From positions 1 to 57,865 of the forward strand of contig JAGIAK010000006.1 in NCBI GenBank assembly GCA_017744855.1: a stretch of 57,865 nucleotides of DNA. Direction: 5' to 3'. The notes under the pieces are model-generated. The model was not told the origin of the DNA and ran no database searches. It saw only the letters and a list, made by a program, of their open reading frames with translations. This document shows, one piece after another, positions 15,736 through 23,518 of this stretch (the stretch's first letter is position 1; every line of letters starts with the position of its first letter). Source of the DNA: Microbacterium sp. (GTDB lineage: Bacteria > Actinomycetota > Actinomycetes > Actinomycetales > Microbacteriaceae). The translations under genes were made by a program, and so were the position numbers.

Positions 15736-16775
15736 CTCGCGCCCCCTCTGCGGTGGGCGACGGCCCTGGCGAACGCTCCGCGGTGGGCGACGCCTGCACG
15801 GTCCCAGTTGCGCGCGGAGAGGTCGGGCTCGCCGGCGGGCAGAGTGCGGATGGCCTCGGCGAACGCCCGCACGTCTGACGCGTCGAGCTCGCCGTCGAAC
15901 ATCGTGATCCAGCCGTCGCCGACCTCGGCGGACAGCGCCTCGTTCACGGCGGTGCGGGGCACCAGCACCGGACGGTTCAGCGACAGGGACGCGAGCACCG
16001 TGCCCGAGTTGTGCATGAACCGGTACGGCAGCACGATGCCGGAGCTGCGCATGACCGCGCGCGCGAAGTCGGGCTCGGACAGGTAGCGCAGATCGAGCTC
16101 GATGCGGGGATCGGCCTCGGCGCTCGCCCGCACCTCGTCGGCGATCTCCGCGCTCGTCGGATTGCCCGCGATGCGCAGCCGCAGCTCGGGCTCCTGCTCC
16201 GCTGTCTCCCTGAACACGCGGATCAGATCCTCGACGCCCTTGTACCGCCGCACGAGACCGACGAAGCCGAGCGTCCCTGGAGCGGCATCCGTCTTCTCCA
16301 CGTCGGCGAACCAGTCGCGGTAGTGCCCGTGGGGGATGACGGTGGACTCGGCTCCCGCCGGCAGCTCGGTGAGGTCGTTGAGGACGATGCGGTGGTCGGT
16401 GCGTCGCTCGATCCACTCGAGGTACCGCCGCTGCCACGGCGCCACGTCCTTCGGCAGCTCCACGTTGTGCACCGTGCGGACCACGGCGACGCGTCCCAGA
16501 GAGAGTCGGGCGCGGAGAGCCGTCGCGAACGCGCGCCTGGCGAGCGCCTTGGCGCCGCCTCCCTCCCCGAAGAGGGTCTCCGGCCAGTGGAACTGGATGG
16601 CGTCGAGCCGACCGAACAGCGCCTCTCTGCGGTCGAAGCGCCGATGCTCGACCCCCGGAGTCGCCGCGAGCGCGGCATCGAGCATGTGCACGTATGGATT
16701 CGACGTCGGACGCGGTGCGCCGAACGACTGCATCACCCTGAGCGGGCGCGCGGATCCCCCTGAATCGTTCCCCAT
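15732..16775 (-). CDS. GT-B fold glycosyltransferase (347 aa)
   Basis: N-terminal domain RVMQSFGAPRPTSNPYVHMLDAAL; C-terminal nucleotide-sugar domain with LGFVGLVRRYKGVEDLIRVFRE, LRIAGNPTS, and the acidic/asparagine region MHNSGTVLASLSLNRPVLVP. This is the organisation of family 1/4-type retaining transferases and of GumK-like mannosyl/glucuronosyl transferases. Cytoplasmic. Start ATG 16775; first of a two-gene minus-strand unit with the GT2 gene. Divergent from the GT2/phosphatase operon, with ~40 bp to the -10 of that unit. Confidence 0.82.
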   Translation of the reverse strand: MGNDSGGSARPLRVMQSFGAPRPTSNPYVHMLDAALAATPGVEHRRFDRREALFGRLDAIQFHWPETLFGEGGGAKALARRAFATALRARLSLGRVAVVRTVHNVELPKDVAPWQRRYLEWIERRTDHRIVLNDLTELPAGAESTVIPHGHYRDWFADVEKTDAAPGTLGFVGLVRRYKGVEDLIRVFRETAEQEPELRLRIAGNPTSAEIADEVRASAEADPRIELDLRYLSEPDFARAVMRSSGIVLPYRFMHNSGTVLASLSLNRPVLVPRTAVNEALSAEVGDGWITMFDGELDASDVRAFAEAIRTLPAGEPDLSARNWDRAGVAHRGAFARAVAHRRGGAR

Positions 16776-16802
16776 GGTTCCAGTGTGCCAGCAGTCTCGC
16801 TC

Positions 16803-16860
16803 TACACTGGTCCAAATGATCGGGGCATCTGGGGTGCCTGGATCAGGACTTAGGGGAGTC
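16803..16860 (+). promoter_or_regulatory. Promoter and G-rich-loop hairpin leader of the GT2-phosphatase operon
   Basis: TACACT (16803-16808) is a good -10. Two hairpins follow: 16824-16838 (arms GGCA and TGCC, loop TCTGGGG) and 16847-16860 (arms GACT and AGTC, loop TAGGGG). The stems are short, so their support comes from likeness to the other leaders of the island. Confidence 0.5.
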
Positions 16861-16926
16861 GACATGTCTGCATCCTTCGCTTCCGCGCACCGGGATCTCG
16901 ACGTCGCGAGCGACGCACGGTCATGA
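16816..16926 (+). CDS. Upstream ORF coupled to the GT2 gene (36 codons, or 20 from ATG 16864)
   Basis: ATG 16816 is 7 nt after the -10 box, fitting leaderless translation. A second in-frame ATG at 16864 has GGGGAG 5 nt upstream and gives a 20-residue peptide, MSASFASAHRDLDVASDARS. The stop TGA (16924-16926) overlaps the ATG of the glycosyltransferase (ATGA). Likely a coupling or leader peptide; whether the peptide itself matters is unknown. Confidence 0.45.
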   Translation: MIGASGVPGSGLRGVDMSASFASAHRDLDVASDARS

Positions 16927-17825
16927 CCGCTGCCTCCTTCGCCGTCGTCACCGTCAACTACGGATCGAGCGCGCTGATCGCGGAGAACTTCCGCGATCTC
17001 GACCTGGCGCCGCACGGACGCCTGATCATCGTCGACAGCTTCAGCTCCGACTCCGAGCGCGAGGCCGTCCGTGCCGTCGCTGCGCAGCTGGGCGCCGAGC
17101 ACGTGCTGCTCGACGACAACCGCGGGTACGGCGGCGGCACCAACGCGGGTGCGCAGCGGGCCGTCGAGCTCGGCGCGGACGTCCTCGTGCCGCTCAACCC
17201 CGACGCGCGGATCCGCAGGGAGGACCTCGACGCGATCGTCGACGCCGCGCACGGCACGCGCGACCTCGTGTCCCCCCGCATCGTGACCGGCGCCGGGCGC
17301 AACTGGTTCTCGGGCGCCGACCTCTACCTCGACGACGGGACCACCGCGGGGCGCGCCGCTCGCGACCGTCACGCCGGCCGGCCGCGACGCGAGTGGGCGA
17401 CCGGCGCGTGCTTCGCGATCGCGACGCCGCTGTGGCAGGAGCTCGGCGGGTTCGACGAGGAGTACTTCCTGTACTGGGAGGACATCGACCTCTCGCACCG
17501 CGTGCTCGACCTCGGCGGGGCGCTGGTGCTGTCCGATGCGGTCGTCGTGCACGACGAGGGCGGGACGCACGACGACGAGACGTCCGACCGTGCCAAGTCG
17601 CCCACCTACTACTACTTCAACATCCGCAACCGCATGATGTACGCCCGCAAGCACCTCGATGCGGATGCCGTCAGAGCCTGGCGGCGCTCCGCTGCACGGG
17701 TCGGGTACGGCATCCTCCTGCAGGGCGGCCGGCGGCAGCTGCTGTCGACCGCGCCGTGGCGCGCCTATCTGCGAGGGCTCCGTGACGGACGACGCGTGAG
17801 CCGTGCAGAGGGGGCGGCGCGATGA
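16923..17825 (+). CDS. Glycosyltransferase family 2, rhamnosyltransferase-like (300 aa)
   Basis: FAVVTVNYGSSALIAENFRDL, LIIVDSFSSD, NRGYGGGTNAGAQRA, LNPDARI (DxD-like metal site), and FDEEYFLYWEDIDLSHRV: the series seen in bacterial rhamnosyl/galactofuranosyl GT2 enzymes. Cytoplasmic, no membrane span. It is coupled upstream to a short ORF and downstream by ATGA to the phosphatase gene, tying polymer synthesis and its phospho-control into one mRNA. Confidence 0.87.
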   Translation: MTAASFAVVTVNYGSSALIAENFRDLDLAPHGRLIIVDSFSSDSEREAVRAVAAQLGAEHVLLDDNRGYGGGTNAGAQRAVELGADVLVPLNPDARIRREDLDAIVDAAHGTRDLVSPRIVTGAGRNWFSGADLYLDDGTTAGRAARDRHAGRPRREWATGACFAIATPLWQELGGFDEEYFLYWEDIDLSHRVLDLGGALVLSDAVVVHDEGGTHDDETSDRAKSPTYYYFNIRNRMMYARKHLDADAVRAWRRSAARVGYGILLQGGRRQLLSTAPWRAYLRGLRDGRRVSRAEGAAR

Positions 17826-18460
17826 GCGGCATCCTCACGGTCTGCGACGCCAACGTCTGTCGCTCTGTCGCCGCCGAGCTGCTGTTGAGGGGCGAGTTCG
17901 CGATGCACTCGGCGCTCGCATCGGTTCCCGTCGTCAGCCGCGGGGTGGAGGCGCTGCAGGCGCACTCGGCGTGCCGGCTCGTCGCCGAGCTGCACGGCGA
18001 CGACGCGTGGCAGCGCGGAGCGCGCGCCCACCAGTCGAGACAGCTCGCACCGGATGACGTCGAGACGGCCGACCTGATCCTCACGGCCACGACCAGGGTG
18101 CGCTCCGCCGTGGTGTCGTCGCTCCCCGCCGCCAGGCGCCGGGTGTTCACGATGCGCGAGGCGCTGTGGCTCGCGCACGGATACCAGCCGTCGGCCGGCG
18201 CCACGGGCAACGCGCTGGTGCAGGACTTCGCTGCGTTCCTCGACGCCCATCGGGGACTGCGTCAGCCGCCGATGGAGCGGGCCAGACTGTGGCGCCCGGC
18301 TGCCGCGCCTTTCGACATCGCCGACGGTCACACCGCCGGTCGCCGCGCGCACGTGGCGACGCTGGCACAGGTGCAGGACGTGGTCTCCGGGCTGTCGAAG
18401 CTGCTCATCCAGGACCCGACGCTGCCGTTCCTGGCAAGGAAGCGGCCGGTGAACTCCTAG
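17822..18460 (+). CDS. Low-molecular-weight protein-tyrosine-phosphatase-like protein (212 aa)
   Basis: N terminus LTVCDANVCRSVAAELLL carries the C-x5-R-S phosphate loop (Cys 8, Arg 14). LADDVETADLILTATT-like region matches the middle of LMW-PTPs. The usual acid loop D-P-Y/F is not clear (FDIADGHTAGR near residue 165 is the best candidate), and the protein is ~50 residues longer than the family. In capsule systems such enzymes (Wzb) dephosphorylate the BY-kinase; a Wzz/BY-kinase is encoded at 37308 in the same island. Overlaps the GT2 gene by 4 nt. Confidence 0.78.
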   Translation: MSGILTVCDANVCRSVAAELLLRGEFAMHSALASVPVVSRGVEALQAHSACRLVAELHGDDAWQRGARAHQSRQLAPDDVETADLILTATTRVRSAVVSSLPAARRRVFTMREALWLAHGYQPSAGATGNALVQDFAAFLDAHRGLRQPPMERARLWRPAAAPFDIADGHTAGRRAHVATLAQVQDVVSGLSKLLIQDPTLPFLARKRPVNS

Positions 18461-18465
18461 CGCCA

Positions 18466-18530
18466 TATGCTCCTGACGTGCGGCTTATGGGGAGCCGCGC
18501 TCTGGGGACTTCTAGGGGAATGGGTAACAC
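18466..18530 (+). promoter_or_regulatory. Promoter and hairpin leader of surface unit 1
   Basis: -10-like TATGCT (18466-18471) is 6 nt before GTG 18478, which opens a reading frame similar to the short ORF of unit 2. A hairpin at 18480-18498 (arms GCGGCT and AGCCGC, loop TATGGGG) begins at the predicted transcript start. Two more GGGG blocks follow before the start codon in GGGTAACACGTG, close to GGGGAACACGTG of units 2 and 3. Confidence 0.5.
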
Positions 18531-19136
18531 GTGGACCGTCTTCGGTGCACGCGTCGAACCGTGCGTTCGACGCTGTCTAAATTCATCGGAGCATCGCTCG
18601 CTATCGGGGCGATCTGTGCTCTCACCGCCTGCTCGCCGGCGGGCGGGGCGTCTGCGACGGCATCGCCGTCGGAGATCCTCCCGCCCGGCAACGAGGTGAG
18701 CGCCGCGCCGGGCGACGGCCCGACGACGGCAGCGCCGCTGCCGACGCAGCAGGCGCCGCTCGGAGAGACCGTGACCTTCGACACGGGGATCTCCGTGGCC
18801 GTCGCGTCGCTGACGGCGGTCGAGGTCGAGGCGCAGACGCCGGGCGAGGTGTCAGGGCCGGCCGTCGTCGCGACGGTGACCGTGACCAACGGGTCGCACG
18901 GTGCGCAGAACCTCGACTCGGCCGTCGTCATGCTCGCCGCCGACTCGGGAGACCCCGGCATCGGCACGACGGCGGGGGAGCCCGAGCCGTTCGGAGGATC
19001 CCTCGAACCGGGGGCCACCGCCACCGGCCGTTACGTCTTCATGCTCGACCCCGCCGCAGGGCGTGCGGTCTCCGTCTCCCTCAACTACGCCGCGGGTGCG
19101 CCCGTGGCCGTCTTCACCGGAAAGGTCTCATCGTGA
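18531..19136 (+). CDS. Surface lipoprotein 1 (201 aa)
   Basis: Basic N terminus with RCTRR, hydrophobic signal segment and lipobox ALTAC (Cys about residue 34), then a Ser/Pro/Thr-rich linker and a ~120-residue beta-sandwich-like domain (TVTFDTGISVAVASLTAVEVEAQTPGEV and so on) that looks like extracellular DUF4352-type domains. 60 percent or more similar to lipoprotein 2 at 22904. GTG 18531 is the start that aligns with the second copy. Its stop overlaps the GTG of the following giant protein (GTGA), so the two are made together and probably act together at the membrane. Confidence 0.75.
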   Translation: MDRLRCTRRTVRSTLSKFIGASLAIGAICALTACSPAGGASATASPSEILPPGNEVSAAPGDGPTTAAPLPTQQAPLGETVTFDTGISVAVASLTAVEVEAQTPGEVSGPAVVATVTVTNGSHGAQNLDSAVVMLAADSGDPGIGTTAGEPEPFGGSLEPGATATGRYVFMLDPAAGRAVSVSLNYAAGAPVAVFTGKVSS

Positions 19137-22100
19137 GCACGTCCTCCACGAACATCAGGTCGGCACGCCGCCGGCGCTCATCGGTCGCGCTGGTCGTCGG
19201 GGTCGCCCTGGCCTCCGCCGCGCTCGTCGTCCCCGGTGCGGCGCAGGCCGCCGTGCCGTCCGGCAAGGCTCCGCTCCTGGAGCGCACGGCCGACGTCGTG
19301 ACCGCGGATCCGCTTCCGACCGTGCAGATCGACTCCGGCTACGTCTGGGCGCAGGCCACGATCGGCCGCACCGTCTACGCCGGCGGCAGCTTCTCGAATG
19401 CACGCGCGCCGCTCGCAGCCCCCGGCACGAGCCTCACGCCGCGCAGCAACCTCCTCGCGTTCGACGTGGACAGCGGAGGCCTGCTGCCCTTCGCTCCCGT
19501 CGTCAACGGCGCGATCAAGGCGATCGCCCCGTCGCCGGACGGAAGCAGGCTGTACATCGGTGGGACGTTCACCACAGTGAACGGCGTCGGGCGGAGCAAC
19601 TTCGCGATCCTCGACGCCAAGACGGGCGCCGTCATCCCCGGCCTCGCCCCCGCCGTCGGCGGCTCGGGCGTCTACGCCATCACCGCGACGGCCGACACCG
19701 TCTACATCGGCGGCCTGTTCACGCAGGTCAACGGAACGGCGCGCAAGAACCTCGCCGCCCTGTCGGCGGCCGACGGCCGTCTCCTGACCTGGGCGCCGAC
19801 GGCGGATCTCCAGGTCGATGCCCTGGTGCTCGAGCCCGGCGCGAAGCACGTCGTCGCCGGCGGGCGGTTCTACCGCGTGAACAACGTCGTACAGCAGGGG
19901 CTCGTGGCGCTGTCGCCGACCACCGGTGGCATCGACACGACCTGGGCGGCGCCGAAGACCGTGAAGAACGGCGGCCCGGCCGGCACCTCGTACGCGGGGC
20001 GGTCGGGAATCTTCAGCCTCAGCACGGACGACAAGACGGTGTACGGCACGGGCTGGGTGTACTCCGGAGGCACGCGGGCGGGAAACCTCGAAGGGGCGTT
20101 CGCCGCGGAGGCCGGCAGTGGAGCGATCCGCTGGGTGGAGGACTGCCACGGCGACAGCTACGGGATCTACGCCACAGGCAAGACCGTGTACACCACGAGT
20201 CACATCCACTCCTGCGAGACGGTGAACCTGTGGCCCAACCAGACCCCTGGCGCGTATCGCTACATGTCCGCGTTCTCGGCCACCGCGGAGGGCACCCTGT
20301 CGCGGAGCGAGTCCGCCGACGGGCTCAATTACGCGGACTGGAGCGGCACTCCGTCGCCGTCTGCGTACGGCTTCTTCCCGGACTTCACCTCGGGGACCGC
20401 GTCCGGACTCGGGCAGGCGGGGCTGTCGATCACCGGAGTCGGCGACGTCATCTCGGTGGCCGGCGAGTTCACCAGCGTGAACAACAAGCAGTTCCAGGGG
20501 ATCGTCCGCTTCGCCACGAAGCCGGTCGGAGGAGCGAAGCAGGGGCCGCGTCTCAGCGGGGCCACGTGGGCGGCGCCGACGGCATCGGCCGGGTCAGGCG
20601 GTCGGGTGTCGGTCACCATCCCGACGAACTGGGATCGCGACAACCGCGACCTCACCTATCAACTGATGCGCGAGGGAACGGCGGAGCCTGTCGATGAGAT
20701 CGTGGCGACGTCGCTCTGGTGGGCGGCCAAGAACGTCACGTTGACGGATACGTCTGCGCCGGCGGGCACCGCCGTCTACACGGTCCGTGCCGTCGATCCC
20801 GACGGGAACACCGCGGTGAGCCGCGCGGTCAGCGTGCGCACGGCAGGGGTGCCAGGGGCGACCGCGTCCGACTACGCCAACGCCGTGCTGCGCGACGGCG
20901 CCGAGTTCTACTACCCCCTCGGCGACATCCGCACCGACTGGGTCGGAGGCAAGGCGCCGATCTTCGGAACCGGCGTGACGAGCGTCAAGCCCGGAGCCGT
21001 CGCCGGCGACACCGGGACGTCCACGTCGAACGTGAGCGGCACGACGAGCGGATACGTGTCCCGACCGGTGGCGGTCGCGGGCGACGACGACTTCTCCACG
21101 GAGGCCTGGATCAAGACGACCACGACGTGGGGCGGTCAGATCTACGGCTTCGGGACGACGCCGACGGGCACGTCGACCTTCAACGACCGGGTCGTCTACA
21201 TGCAGAACAGCGGGCGGCTCAGCTTCGGGTCGTACGCCAGCGGCATGAAGACGATCACGTCGCCCCTCGCCTACAACGACGGCCAGTGGCACCACGTCGT
21301 CTCCACGCTGAGCCGCGAGGGGATGGTGCTGTACGTCGACGGGAAGGCGGTCGCTCGCAACACCGCCGTCACGACGGCGTGGCCGTTCAACGGCTACTGG
21401 CGCGCCGGCTACGACATCCTCTCCGGGTTGCCTGGCCAGCCGACGTCCTCCGCCTTCTCGGGCAAGATCGACGAGTTCGCCGGATACGGCTCGGCGCTCA
21501 CCGCGCAGCAGGTCGCCGCCCACTACGCGCTGGGGCGCGGGCAGAAGGCGCCGACCGCGTCGTTCACCGCGACCGTCTCCGATCTGTCGGCGTCTGTCGA
21601 TGCGGGTGCGTCGACGGCGGAGGCCGGTCAGTCGATCACCGGATACTCGTGGACCTTCGGAGACGGCTCGACCGGCTCGGGCGTCACCGCATCCCACGTC
21701 TACGCGGCCGCGGGGACCTACACGGTCACGCTGACGGTGACCGACGGTCGAGGACTGTCGGCGACGACGACGAAGAAGGTGACGGTCGCCGCGGCGAACG
21801 CCGCCCCGGTCGCCGCGTTCACGGTCAGCGCCGACGGCATGACGGCGTCGGTCGACGGCTCGGCATCCGCCGATCCGGACGGACGGATCGCGTCGTACAT
21901 GTGGAGCTGGGGCGACGGTCTGTCGCTGGGCAGCGGCGCCACCGCGTCTCATCCCTACCCCGGTCCCGGCACCTACACGGTGACCCTGACCGTCACCGAT
22001 GACCGCGGCGCGACGGGCACCGCCACTCGGGAGGTCGTCATCGCCGGGCAGGCGCCGTCGGACGACGCCGTCGCCAAGGACGTCTTCGCGAGGACGGCAT

Positions 22101-22684
22101 CCTCGGGGTGGGGATCTGCGGATGTCGGTGGAGCGTGGACGGTGTCCGGTGGCGGCGCGTCGGCGGCCTCGGTCTCCGGCGGTGTGGGCGCGCTCGCGCT
22201 CGGCCCCGGCGGCACTCGGAATCTGACGTTGAACGCGGTGTCGGCCAAGGACGTGACGTTGTCGATGGACTTCTCCATGGATGCGGCCTCGTCGACGGGC
22301 GCGGCGTATGCGGGTCTGATCGCGAGGTCGACCGGCGCGGACAACTATGTGGTGCGCGCGTGGCTGCACGCGAACGGCTCGGTGTGGATCGTGATCCAGC
22401 GGGGGGCCACGGTGCTGTCGAGCTCTCAGGTTCCCGGTATCACTCGCGCTCCAGGGGACGCGTTCTCGCTGAAGGTGGACGTGTCGGGTGGGGCGTCCAC
22501 GACGATCTCGGCGAAGCTGTGGCGGCAGGGATCGCCTGAGCCCGCAGGGTGGCAGACCTCGTTCGTGGATGCTGCAGGGATCGATGCGGCGGGCGCGGTG
22601 GGTGTGCACGCGAGCCGTGCGGCATCCGCCACCACGACCGGCACCGTCACCGTCGACAACTTCCGCGTCCTCTCGAAGGGCTGA
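19133..22684 (+). CDS. Giant secreted propeller-LamG-PKD surface protein 1 (1183 aa)
   Basis: Sec signal peptide (Arg-rich start, hydrophobic core, AQA-AVPS cleavage near residue 40). Residues ~45-465: repeated blocks such as GSFTQVNGV/VYIGG typical of DUF5122-type beta-propellers. ~470-575: Fn3-like (YTVRAVDPDGN). ~580-800: LamG/concanavalin-type jelly roll (DDFSTEAWIKT, GQWHHVVSTLS, LYVDGKAV). ~806-970: two PKD domains (WTFGDGS, WSWGDG; GTYTVTLTVTD). ~976-1183: a domain beginning DVFARTASSGWGSADVGGAW that recurs in all giant proteins here. No sortase signal or C-terminal membrane helix, so retention must be non-covalent. Coupled to lipoprotein 1. Likely carbohydrate-binding or adhesive. Confidence 0.85.
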   Translation: MSTSSTNIRSARRRRSSVALVVGVALASAALVVPGAAQAAVPSGKAPLLERTADVVTADPLPTVQIDSGYVWAQATIGRTVYAGGSFSNARAPLAAPGTSLTPRSNLLAFDVDSGGLLPFAPVVNGAIKAIAPSPDGSRLYIGGTFTTVNGVGRSNFAILDAKTGAVIPGLAPAVGGSGVYAITATADTVYIGGLFTQVNGTARKNLAALSAADGRLLTWAPTADLQVDALVLEPGAKHVVAGGRFYRVNNVVQQGLVALSPTTGGIDTTWAAPKTVKNGGPAGTSYAGRSGIFSLSTDDKTVYGTGWVYSGGTRAGNLEGAFAAEAGSGAIRWVEDCHGDSYGIYATGKTVYTTSHIHSCETVNLWPNQTPGAYRYMSAFSATAEGTLSRSESADGLNYADWSGTPSPSAYGFFPDFTSGTASGLGQAGLSITGVGDVISVAGEFTSVNNKQFQGIVRFATKPVGGAKQGPRLSGATWAAPTASAGSGGRVSVTIPTNWDRDNRDLTYQLMREGTAEPVDEIVATSLWWAAKNVTLTDTSAPAGTAVYTVRAVDPDGNTAVSRAVSVRTAGVPGATASDYANAVLRDGAEFYYPLGDIRTDWVGGKAPIFGTGVTSVKPGAVAGDTGTSTSNVSGTTSGYVSRPVAVAGDDDFSTEAWIKTTTTWGGQIYGFGTTPTGTSTFNDRVVYMQNSGRLSFGSYASGMKTITSPLAYNDGQWHHVVSTLSREGMVLYVDGKAVARNTAVTTAWPFNGYWRAGYDILSGLPGQPTSSAFSGKIDEFAGYGSALTAQQVAAHYALGRGQKAPTASFTATVSDLSASVDAGASTAEAGQSITGYSWTFGDGSTGSGVTASHVYAAAGTYTVTLTVTDGRGLSATTTKKVTVAAANAAPVAAFTVSADGMTASVDGSASADPDGRIASYMWSWGDGLSLGSGATASHPYPGPGTYTVTLTVTDDRGATGTATREVVIAGQAPSDDAVAKDVFARTASSGWGSADVGGAWTVSGGGASAASVSGGVGALALGPGGTRNLTLNAVSAKDVTLSMDFSMDAASSTGAAYAGLIARSTGADNYVVRAWLHANGSVWIVIQRGATVLSSSQVPGITRAPGDAFSLKVDVSGGASTTISAKLWRQGSPEPAGWQTSFVDAAGIDAAGAVGVHASRAASATTTGTVTVDNFRVLSKG

Positions 22685-22718
22685 GTCGTCGGAGCCGACC
22701 CGCTGAGGGCGGCGGCTG

Positions 22719-22755
22719 AACGCCGTGAGCGCAGGACCTCTGCGCTCACGGCGTT
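22719..22755 (+). terminator. Strong terminator after surface protein 1
   Basis: A 16-bp perfect stem (AACGCCGTGAGCGCAG and its complement) with a 5-nt loop, followed by TCTTCG. Confidence 0.85.
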
Positions 22756-22796
22756 TCTTCGTCCGGAGGACTGGAGATAATTCCGGAATTCAATCT

Positions 22797-22903
22797 CGAC
22801 AAGACGGAAGGTCATCGCGTAGTATTCCACCTGTGCGGCTGAGGGGAGTCGCACAGGGAGGGCGACTTCAGGGGAGGTCGCCACTGGGGAAACTGGGGAA
22901 CAC
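22797..22903 (+). promoter_or_regulatory. Promoter and hairpin leader of surface unit 2
   Basis: CGACAA, 17 nt, TAGTAT (22820-22825): the same pair occurs before unit 3 with 16 nt spacing. At the predicted transcript start lies a 10-bp hairpin, 22831-22856 (arms CTGTGCGGCT and AGTCGCACAG, loop GAGGGG), then a second, 22861-22882 (GGCGACTT with AGGTCGCC, loop CAGGGG), then two copies of ACTGGGGA and GGGGAACACGTG, where GTG is the start codon of the lipoprotein. Confidence 0.65.
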
Positions 22904-22907
22904 GTGA
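22833..22907 (+). CDS. Upstream ORF coupled to lipoprotein 2 (24 codons)
   Basis: GTG 22833 is 7 nt after the -10 TAGTAT, so it could be read without a leader. The peptide begins VRLRGVAQGG and ends PLGKLGNT; unit 3 has the same frame with LRGVA and ends KLGKLGNT. The stop overlaps the lipoprotein start (GTGA). Both the RNA hairpins and this frame are conserved between units; either may be the selected feature. Confidence 0.4.
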   Translation: MRLRGVAQGGRLQGRSPLGKLGNT

Positions 22908-23518
22908 ACCTTCATTGGTGCACGCGTCGAAATGGGTATTCGACGCTGTCAAAAACTCTGGGGGGAGTAGTCGTCGTCACGGCGATGCTCTCTCTGTCAG
23001 CCTGCGCACCCGCAGGGTCGGATGACGCGGGCGCGAGCCCGTCTTCGTCGGCGACGCAGATCCTGCCGCCCGGCGCGAGTGCCACACCGGATGCGGGCGA
23101 CGGCCCGCAGACCGCGGCGCCGCTGCCGACGCAGGAGGCCGCCGTCGGTGAGACCGTCGCCTTCGACACGGGTATCTCCGTCGTCATCGACTCGGTGACG
23201 GCGATCACCGTCGAGGCCAAGACGCCCGGCGAGGTGTCCGGCAGTGCCGTGGTCGTCGACGTCACGGCGAAGAACGGCTCGTCGCAGGCCCAGAGCCTCG
23301 ACTCCGCCGTCGTGATGCTCTCGGCGCAGGACGGGGAGCCCGGCATCGGGACCACCGCCGGCGACCCGAAGCCGCTCAGCGGCTCCCTCGAGCCGGGGCA
23401 GTCCTCCGCCGGCCGCTATGTCTTCATGCTCGGCTCCGCGTCCGCTCGTCCGGTCTCGGTCTCCGTCAACTACGCCGCCGGGGAGCCCGTGGCGATCTTC
23501 ACCGGAAAGGTCTCGTGA
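22904..23518 (+). CDS. Surface lipoprotein 2 (204 aa)
   Basis: Start context and first residues (VNLHWCTRRNGYSTLSK) align with the other copies. Signal peptide ends at lipobox SLSAC (Cys about residue 36). Then a Ser/Ala/Pro-rich linker and the same beta-rich domain as lipoprotein 1 (ETVAFDTGISVVIDSVTAITVEAKTPGEV). Anchored outside the membrane by lipidation; partner of the following giant protein. Stop codon overlaps GTG 23515, while the ATG used by the next gene is 23518. Confidence 0.78.
   Translation: MNLHWCTRRNGYSTLSKTLGGVVVVTAMLSLSACAPAGSDDAGASPSSSATQILPPGASATPDAGDGPQTAAPLPTQEAAVGETVAFDTGISVVIDSVTAITVEAKTPGEVSGSAVVVDVTAKNGSSQAQSLDSAVVMLSAQDGEPGIGTTAGDPKPLSGSLEPGQSSAGRYVFMLGSASARPVSVSVNYAAGEPVAIFTGKVS

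Noticed and set aside
12874..16086. 1070-codon plus-strand frame
   Set aside because: Crosses four well-supported genes on both strands; shadow.
22797..22903. Known riboswitch (c-di-AMP, c-di-GMP) or ops/JUMPstart element
   Set aside because: None of the conserved cores I know of these elements is present; only the functional context is similar.
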